Shown: in pieces, positions 57,076 through 64,000 of the stretch
Layout of the letters: every line of letters starts with the position of its first letter
Position numbering within the stretch: the stretch's first letter is position 1
The notes under the pieces: generated by a model
The model's database searches: none
What the model saw: only the letters and a program-made list of their open reading frames with translations
Told to the model about the DNA's origin: nothing
Made by a program: the position numbers and the translations under genes
NCBI GenBank assembly: GCA_031216445.1
Contig: CM062213.1
Span: forward strand, 2,499,501 to 2,563,500
Direction: 5' to 3'
Origin: Lateolabrax maculatus
Lineage: Eukaryota; Chordata; Actinopteri; Acropomatiformes; Lateolabracidae
Length of the DNA: 64,000 nucleotides

Positions 57076-58234
57076 TAAGCCTGCATATTCACAAAGGCTC
57101 TCTTCTGCACAGATATTATACTAAATACTAAAATATTATATTACTAATACAAAACATCAAAGAAAGCAGAGCTATTCTGCTGTCAAACTGATTTAAATTT
57201 ACTTTACTGCTTGACTATATTTCAATCAAATGTTACTGTAGCCTCAGTGTGAGGCAAAAACAAGTATTAGATTGAACTTATTTGGAAGATACTCCATATT
57301 TAAAGAAAAAATAATCACAATCAGGACATCCCTCTCTTTAACTGAGCTCTCTGACTTTCCAACCAGAAAAGTTAACTTAAAACAGAGGCTCTGGCCTAGG
57401 GGGCCCCCTCACCTCTTTGGCCCCTGGTCTTGCCCATGACCTAATTGATGTCATTCACTGTCAATCAACATGTCAATAATACTTTTCTTAAAATGAGCTG
57501 TGATGATTGGTTGTAACCTTTCATCGCTTGTTGTTTTGGTGAGTCTGTTTTCCAGCTGTCACATTATGTAGTTGAATCCTTACAGTTTGTTTGACTGACT
57601 GGTTATTGTCATTATTGGTTTTTAATGGAGTATAGTCATGTCTGTAAGCTCCTCTGTGAGTTACTCTGGTGGTCTTGGCTCCTCTGTTACCATGGCAAGG
57701 GCAAAGGGTGGCTGGCGATGATTGATGACCAGGAAGTAGACCTGACTGTATTCACAAGCAGGTGCAAGGCATCATGGAAGTCCCCTGGGAACGGTGCAGC
57801 AAACCCAAACCTGAACATCTGTCTGTAAGAATGGTATGTGTGCATGCCTTGTGTGTTTGTGTGTGCATGTGCATGCGTTTGGCAGGGTGGCCCGTGATGA
57901 TGGTGTGTGTTTGGCAGGGTGGCTTAGCAACAATCAGGTAAAATGCCCCATTATGAGCATTCCTTAGTTCTTAGATCTTAGAGGTTGTTTATCCAGTCAC
58001 ATTAGTACTCTGAGGTCCAGTGTGGGTAAATTTAGCACAAGACTCAACAACCATTTTAGACCCATTGTTATTGGAAAGTCTGTAGAGTGATTCCAAATTG
58101 ATACATCCACTGTGGAAAATAAATTGCTGGCATTAAAGCAAAGCACAGTGTGGCTTACAGTTACTGCAGCAAGTTATCCTAAAAGCCTAATTCAGTGGAT
58201 AAAATTGCCTTTACGTGCTTAATTGCTTTTATGG

Positions 58235-58415
58235 GCATGTGGGCTGGAACCTATCAGAGCATGGATTAGACAGGAGATGATGCTGGACAGGTTGCAGGTC
58301 CATCAAAGGATAAAACAGATAGAAAATCTGTACCGCAGAGTCTCCAGCCCACCTCAAACTCAGATAAACAATCTCAAATTGGGGCAACTGTGCTAACCAT
58401 AGAGCTGTTGTGCCT
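58235..58415 (+). repeat. dispersed repeat fragment (GGGCTGGAACCTATC type)
   Basis: GTGGGCTGGAACCTATCAGA, then CTGGACAGGTTGCAGGTCCA and TGTGCTAACCATAGAGCTGT follow the order of a widespread fish repeat I recall. Internal parts are deleted. Confidence 0.5.
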
Positions 58416-61119
58416 TACTGTGGGAAAACAAGATTTTGGAAAGAGCTCAAACCCTGGACTGTGTCTTTCCTCAGTCCATAGCCAACTGGCAACACCACAA
58501 AATCAGTGTAGTCCTGTAGCATCACAGCAGCAGGTCTTCTTATGTGTTAACTTATCTTTACAAGGAGATGATTATGAAATAACTGATTATGATGACTATT
58601 TGTTGAGCTAAAATGTCATTTTTACTATCACAATCCTGCAGTTGGTTTGCTTTGCTTTCACACTGTACACGTACCATCCGCTTGAAAAAAATCATCTTCT
58701 GTCTCCTTTGTGGAAGTCAGTGTAGGCGATCGAGACAGTTTTTAGTCCTGGTTTAACTTGTGATTATAGCCCTTCCACTGAGTGACTCTGAGATGATGAA
58801 AACAGACCCTGATGTCTCCTGCCACATGATCATAATTTCCTACAAGGCTTAAAAAGCGTCAGTGTCATCTTTGATTCATCCAGCCTATTTAAAACAAAGT
58901 CCTCTCTCTCAATGTGTGCACACGTACGCAGAAACAAATAACTGTTCAATGCAAATACATCTGCAGTCTGTTAGGGGCAGACAAACAGGCTGTCAAAGTA
59001 ACAAGCCCTATCGCTCTCAGCCCTTCCCTCATCTTATGTCTCTCTGTACTGACAAATAACAAACGTCAATCAAACTCTCCCTCACCTTAAATCATTTCAG
59101 AAAAAGCCTCTTTCTCTCTCTCTCTTTCTCACCAATTGCAGAACATGGGGGCGAGCGAGGCCGGGACTCCAGAGCCGAACATTCGAGGAAAACTCTGCTG
59201 AGGGAAATTGCCTTGGAGAGTCCTGATATTTTCTTATTTGGCGGCGGCTGTGTTTGCCCAGCACCTTGCAGAGAGAGGAACACTGTTTTCTTAATGACGA
59301 GTAACGGGTGAAAATGTCAGCAGGATCGGGATCGCAAGGAGGCCCCTCAACTCCCTCCAGAGGTAGTAGTAGAAGAAGAAAGAGAAGGTGAGAGGAGGCG
59401 CTGGGCTGAGTCTGAGAGAGAGAAAAGACCGGAGAAGAGAGAGACCGAAGAGCCAGAGGAGAAACAAGAGAGGAGGAAGAGAGAGCTGATTTCAAGAGAG
59501 AGGGAGAGGTTATTACACATGACTGAGAGCAGACCATCCATCCAATTCTTAATTTGGTCCAAGTTGCGTGTAGGAGCTGACTAAGCAGAGAAGCCCAAAA
59601 TATCTTCCAGCTCCTCCGAGGGGTCTCCAAGCTTTTTGGGATCCATGGGGTGCTTTCCGTTTGGCTAATTCATGTCCCGACATAGCTCCTCCCAGCAGGA
59701 GATGTGAGAAAGAGACACGAGCACAGAGGAGTTTTATTCACCAAACGGGTCAGTCACTTCAACACCTGAGGCCTGATGTCTGCTGCTCTAACACTGATTA
59801 TAGATCTACTAGATCTGCTCTACTATACTCTACTACAGAGAACACAAAAATATAAAATGTGTAGATTACTGAAACAACAGAACAGATGTGATGAGCAATA
59901 AAATTAACTTTAAATGTTCCAAATAAAATCTATAGTGTAATTGGTTTGTGAAAGACCTCAGTTACAGCCTTTTCAGAGACATCTTTGTCGGATTCGAGCT
60001 GATAGTAATGACATCGAGCTGATTAATAATGATAACCACGACGGCTGCATGAGATGATGCTGGGAGCTTGTTGCTTGTAGGATTCGATTCCTTGGCACTT
60101 TTTTTTCTGATACCTGCAGTGCATGTGGTGGTCCCAACATAGCTTTCACCATTTTGAATAAAAAATATGGCATCCATGTGATTAGTTTAGATCCAAAGAC
60201 GTGTCTGCGCTATACCTGGGCAAATCATAGACACACCTGCATTTACTGCAAGACCCTGCTTGACCTCATGTTAATGCATGTTTCCAGTTGCTGTTACTTA
60301 AAATGTTGCTGTTTCACTGAGCTACAGTCCTGTAACCTCGTCCAAACAGAGCTAACCTTAGCTTTGATGGGCCAAGCGGCGACTTACTGAAAGCGGTGCA
60401 TTGCAAAGCGAAGTCAAACACTGTGATGGTTTTGGACAACATCCCACTTGAGTTTGCAGGCCTGTGTTTTTCCTGCAGGAGACTGTAGTGTATTTTGATT
60501 GTGGCATTTTAAACGTTGCTGATGGTGAAGGACAAAGGGGGGCTTTGTTGGACTCTGAGCGCTGTAAAACACTCGGGACCAACATGCAACAACTTTGGGA
60601 AAAAATAAATGTTATAATCTGTTCACTTGTCAGTATCTCTAAATATAAAATAATCCAGGTTGTAAAAGCAGTGAGGGAGAGCAGGTGCAACATTGTTTTC
60701 ACCCCAATTTTGAAACTGAACTTTTTGAACTTTTCTTTAAATTCCTGAAAAGCCGACCATGATGTTGGAGGTCTGAACTCAACAATACAACACTATGTTA
60801 CAGGAGTGGGGCAACAAAAGGGAAAGGTGGTCGACAGGAAGGGATAAAGCGGCCTTTGTTGGGACAAAGCTCTGAGGAACAGCGGCTGCAGCCAAGGTTC
60901 AGATGAAGAGATAAAAACACACTTAGCCTTCACTTCAGCAGCTACCCTCAGATGGGTGGGCTGAGGGCCACTGTGCCGAGGTCCCCCCTTCAAGATAACA
61001 GCCATTTCACTTTACTGTTTGAGGTGCGGGGTCGCTGCAGCGCACGCTGAAAAGTTAAGGGTTCACTGCAGGTTCTCCAAGGCTCCAAATGCAGCCAGTA
61101 AATGGCTGAAGGCTTCTCG
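58416..61119. other. no secure gene; purine-rich block at 59.1-59.6 kb
   Basis: The plus strand at 59095-59145 reads as a long pyrimidine tract followed by attgcag, like an acceptor, then a purine-rich stretch with a short ATG frame at 59314. No protein family is recognised. The 177-codon minus frame 59097-59630 is low-complexity Ser/Leu and is probably a product of the purine bias. Confidence 0.4.
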
Positions 61120-61780
61120 CCAGGAAAGTCTCTCTATGTGTGTATCATGAAATTCTGCAGACATGTTTTGGGTCCTTATCTGCACATTTCACCCAAATTT
61201 AGTTGCACTGCATTTTTTAGGCAACTAATGTCAGTAGGCCACGCCTCCAAGAATTTGGTCACCAATTAATAAAAAACAACAATAATAAAATGTATGAGTT
61301 GTGTTTGGGGTCATCGAAATATGGTATGTACCAGGTTTGGTGAAGATTGGATGAAATCTGTCAAATAGAAAGCGAAGAATATGTTTTAAAAATCGAAATG
61401 GCAGAAATGGGCCAGGCCTTTACAAATGACTTTGTCTTGATTCAAGGAATCTACAGATAAAAGCTCGTCTTCTACACCTTACAGTTCGTCAGTTCTAATA
61501 TAAATGCTTCCTAACTTTCCACACAGTAGAAAACTAAGGGGAACGTTATCGGGACCAAGTGAACCAAGTTTGAAGTCTTTAGCAATTATAACTTTTTACA
61601 TATTAAAAGAAAAAGGCCTCGGTGTCCAAAGTAAAAAAAAAAAAAAAATACAATCGGTTTAATAGATTTAACTGCACAGAACGTCCGATGGCTACTAAAA
61701 GCACACTGATCACTGAGAACGACCGTCATGTTTTTATGTTTGTTTCTCAAAAACTGTTGGACTAGTTACACATCAAAGAT
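61120..61780. repeat. probable dispersed repeat, family unknown
   Basis: Phrases such as GGTATGTACCAGGTTTGGTG and GGCCACGCCTCCAAGAATTT recall non-coding dispersed fish repeats. There is no open frame of note, and a poly(A) run lies at about 61634. The assignment is tentative. Confidence 0.35.
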
Positions 61781-62015
61781 ATGCTAGAAGAATTATAATA
61801 GGAGGAATTATCCAGAATTACAATTAGACATAAGTGGGAGTTAAAAAGAGAAAGAACAGAAAGCGAAGATGCGTCCAAATTCATTATCAGATTTGAGCAA
61901 ACAATGTAAGTTTTGTGAGCTCCAGTATAAAAAGGAACTGGCCTGGTGGAAAATAAGTGACACAACTCCTGTTCCTGGTAAAAACATTTAATGATGATCA
62001 GTCTGAGTAAGTATG

Positions 62016-62580
62016 ACAAACACACACACACACACACACACACCTTTACAACTGTCGGGAATCTTTTTGTCAAAGCTCTGACTGATTTCAAAAGTGTGCA
62101 TGAGTTTCCTTGAATATATACAGCATATACATACATTCCTCTTGTTTTTCTGTGTGTGTGTGTGTGTGCTCTTGTACAACTATCTTTATGAGAACCAATT
62201 AAAGTTTTTGATTACATTTTTGGACACGTCCTCACTTTCAGAGACACCTTCATCAGGCTGTTGGAGGGCTAAGACTTGGTTTTAAGGCTCAGGTTAGAAT
62301 TAAGTTTAGGTTGAGGTCAGGGTAAGGGGCTAGGGAATGCATTATGTCAATGAATGTCCTCACAAGTACAGAAATACAGATGTGTGTGTGTGTGTGTGTG
62401 GGTGTGTGTGTGTGCACCAGTGTGTGAAGGCCAACTATAACAAGCAGAGCAGTGAATGTTATTAGAAAATGGAAATGCAGCCTTGGGAGTGACTTGGTTT
62501 CTTTGCTAAAAATCATTACAAGCCGTGTGTGTGTGTGTGTGTTTGCATGTATGTTCGTGTGTGTGTGTGCGTGCGTGTGA
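62016..62580 (+). repeat. cluster of (CA)n and (GT)n microsatellites
   Basis: (CA)n at 62018-62042, (GT)n at 62151-62168, 62382-62414 and 62524-62585. Sequence between them is unique, with no gene recognised. Confidence 0.85.
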
Positions 62581-63068
62581 GTGTGTGAGTGCTAGTTCTT
62601 CATTATACCTGTGCCAGTGTGTCTGTGTAGTTGTATGTTTACTCATGTAATTTCTCCCCTTTCCTCTCTATGTTTTTCAAAACATTTGAGGCCATAAATC
62701 ACATAATCTCGCTGTAAATAACAGACAAGTTTGTTTTGGTTCGCTTGAGACAAGTCGGTGGATTTATACCCACACGAAGTCATTCATAACTATCAGGAAA
62801 AGGTTTTTTTCTTCTTCTTGGTTTTTAAAAAGCTTTTCCCACAATCCACCATCTTTCCTGGTGTTTTCCTAAGCCAGAGTTCATTCAGTTTAACCATCAT
62901 TCACTCAAATCTGAGTTATTGTAGCTCGATTGGTTCTGCTTTACACATAAATGCATGCGGTATATACAGTCGCAGTTACAGATGGAGTGTGTTTGGACGT
63001 TGATGCGGCCACTGCAGACCTTCAGCTGCTCTCCGTTGTTTCCTTTACAGCCTGCTTGTGTTGAACTT

Positions 63069-63197
63069 TTAGCCTTTAGCTCCTTCCTGACTTTCTGGGT
63101 TTTTTAAAGCCCTTGTAGCGGCAGAAAAGGATCCGCTAAAACTGTACGAAGCGGTGAAGCCGAGGACGTTCATCAATATTTCGTTGACTGAGTTGAA
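63069..63197 (-). CDS. possible terminal exon paired with 63383-63547
   Basis: Starts after cgagcctcacag|TTCAAC and runs 42 codons in phase 0 to a TAA, beginning FNSVNEILMNVLGF. The phase and strand fit the exon at 63383-63547 across a 185-bp intron. The opposite strand is also open (63091-63285, 64 codons ending MDFGQLFSR), so the frame here is ambiguous. No product is recognised and no poly(A) signal is evident just downstream. Confidence 0.18.
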   Translation of the reverse strand, partial: FNSVNEILMNVLGFTASYSFSGSFSAATRALKNPESQEGAKG

Positions 63198-63382
63198 CTG
63201 TGAGGCTCGGGGGCACGCAGTCGCATTTAATGCAGGAAGTGACATAATTGTGTACATGGACTTTGGTCAGCTATTCAGCCGGTAACGGGAGGGCATTGTT
63301 GAAAATGGCATAACTCTCTATTTACCCACTGGGCTTAGGTTTCACGCGAGGGCCACATGCTATAAAATTTAACAAAACATAC

Positions 63383-63547
63383 CTGTATTCTGTTTAAGTC
63401 CCAATATGAGCGGCACTGGAGTTCATTTGACAGCTGATACCGCTGCAAACGCTCCCAGAGGAAGTGATTTTGTTTCTTTCTCTCCTTGCTGAAATACAGG
63501 AAGTTATCGCGTTGGTGCCACAGCGGTCTCATGTTTAATATAGTTCC
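63383..63547 (-). CDS. orphan exon candidate, gene unknown
   Basis: A 165-nt open block (55 codons, phase 0 at both ends) lies between a usable acceptor (gccagcacag|GGAACT) and a strong donor (CAG|gatatgt-like: CAG|gtatgt). The encoded peptide is charged and aromatic, with LWHQRDNFLYFSKERKKQNH followed by FLWERLQRY and SYWDLNRIQ; it looks like a helical or coiled-coil segment rather than a repeat translation. I do not recognise the family. A possible following terminal exon with a phase-0 acceptor lies at 63069-63197. The rest of the gene would lie beyond the right edge. Chance is not excluded. Confidence 0.35.
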
Positions 63548-64000
63548 CTGTGCTGGCACTAAGGGTGATCCCCGATGACATATTATAGATGTGAAAAGAG
63601 AATTTAGCACCATTAAAATGATAGGAATGAAATATCTGCTGCCAATCCTTCATTTTAAAACAAATGCGTCCAGAAAATGTTAATGATATTCTGTGTACTG
63701 GAGAGAACAGCATGCATTGTCCTGTATCCTACACTCTTAAAACTTCACCTATCATTAGTTACATCATACAAGAAAGGTAAGGCGGACAACATGAGACCTG
63801 AAGTCAACTCTCTTATCTATTATCTACTCCTTTATTGAGGAGACAAAGGTCCTTTAGAGTCTGGAGGTTGCTTCTTCCAGACTTTTTATGACTGATGGCA
63901 TCAGACGTCCTGTCTGCTGAGGCCTGGGGTCACCTTCAAAAGAACAGCAGGAGGGTTTCATTAACTATGGAAATGGGGGAGAAAAGGCCATCATGGACTC

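Noticed and set aside
59097..59630. 177-codon minus-strand open frame
   Set aside because: Ser/Leu-rich translation of a purine-rich plus strand; low complexity, no motif, and no known family.
31100..64000. gdf5, expected upstream of uqcc1 by human synteny
   Set aside because: No stretch resembling the conserved TGF-beta family cystine-knot domain was found in the translated frames supplied, although that domain is normally in one long exon.
1..64000. CRISPR arrays, operons, riboswitches or phage modules
   Set aside because: The sequence is vertebrate nuclear DNA; the tandem repeats are microsatellites or a 21-bp minisatellite without regular unique spacers.

Overview
The window is vertebrate nuclear DNA, most likely from a ray-finned fish and probably a percomorph. 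The evidence is the intron-rich gene structure with GT-AG splice sites, the very dense (CA/GT)n and (GA/CT)n microsatellites, and many degraded dispersed elements of types I recall as common in teleosts. It contains no operons, CRISPR arrays, prophage or other bacterial architecture.

Only one gene can be built with confidence. It is uqcc1, on the minus strand, encoding ubiquinol-cytochrome c reductase complex assembly factor 1 (the Cbp3 family). Nine coding exons between 30856 and 13950 join in frame to 855 nt, or 284 residues plus a stop. All eight introns are GT-AG and the product follows the human protein from its N-terminal third to the C-terminus. A CpG-rich promoter lies around 30.7-31.08 kb. 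The 3' UTR probably runs to about 13.0-13.3 kb, where two AATAAA signals lie on the minus strand. The introns hold degraded transposons, nested insertions and microsatellites, some of them very close to splice sites.

Layout: 1-13.0 kb is a gene-poor 3' flank with Tc1-like, hAT-like and other dispersed repeat remnants. 13.0-31.1 kb is uqcc1. 31.1-63.0 kb is a long upstream stretch with no exon I can defend, holding microsatellites, two opposite copies of one long element, a TTAA-flanked inverted-repeat element, a 21-bp tandem array and several unique blocks that could be regulatory. At the right edge, 63.07-63.55 kb on the minus strand holds one good orphan exon candidate, and possibly a second, from an unidentified gene.

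In human, GDF5 lies just upstream of UQCC1 and its enhancers extend into UQCC1. I searched the supplied translations here for the GDF5 cystine-knot domain and did not find it, so gdf5 is outside the window or elsewhere. I found no convincing undescribed biological system. The points most worth checking are the splice-site-adjacent microsatellites of uqcc1, the orphan exon at the right edge and the unique blocks upstream of uqcc1.
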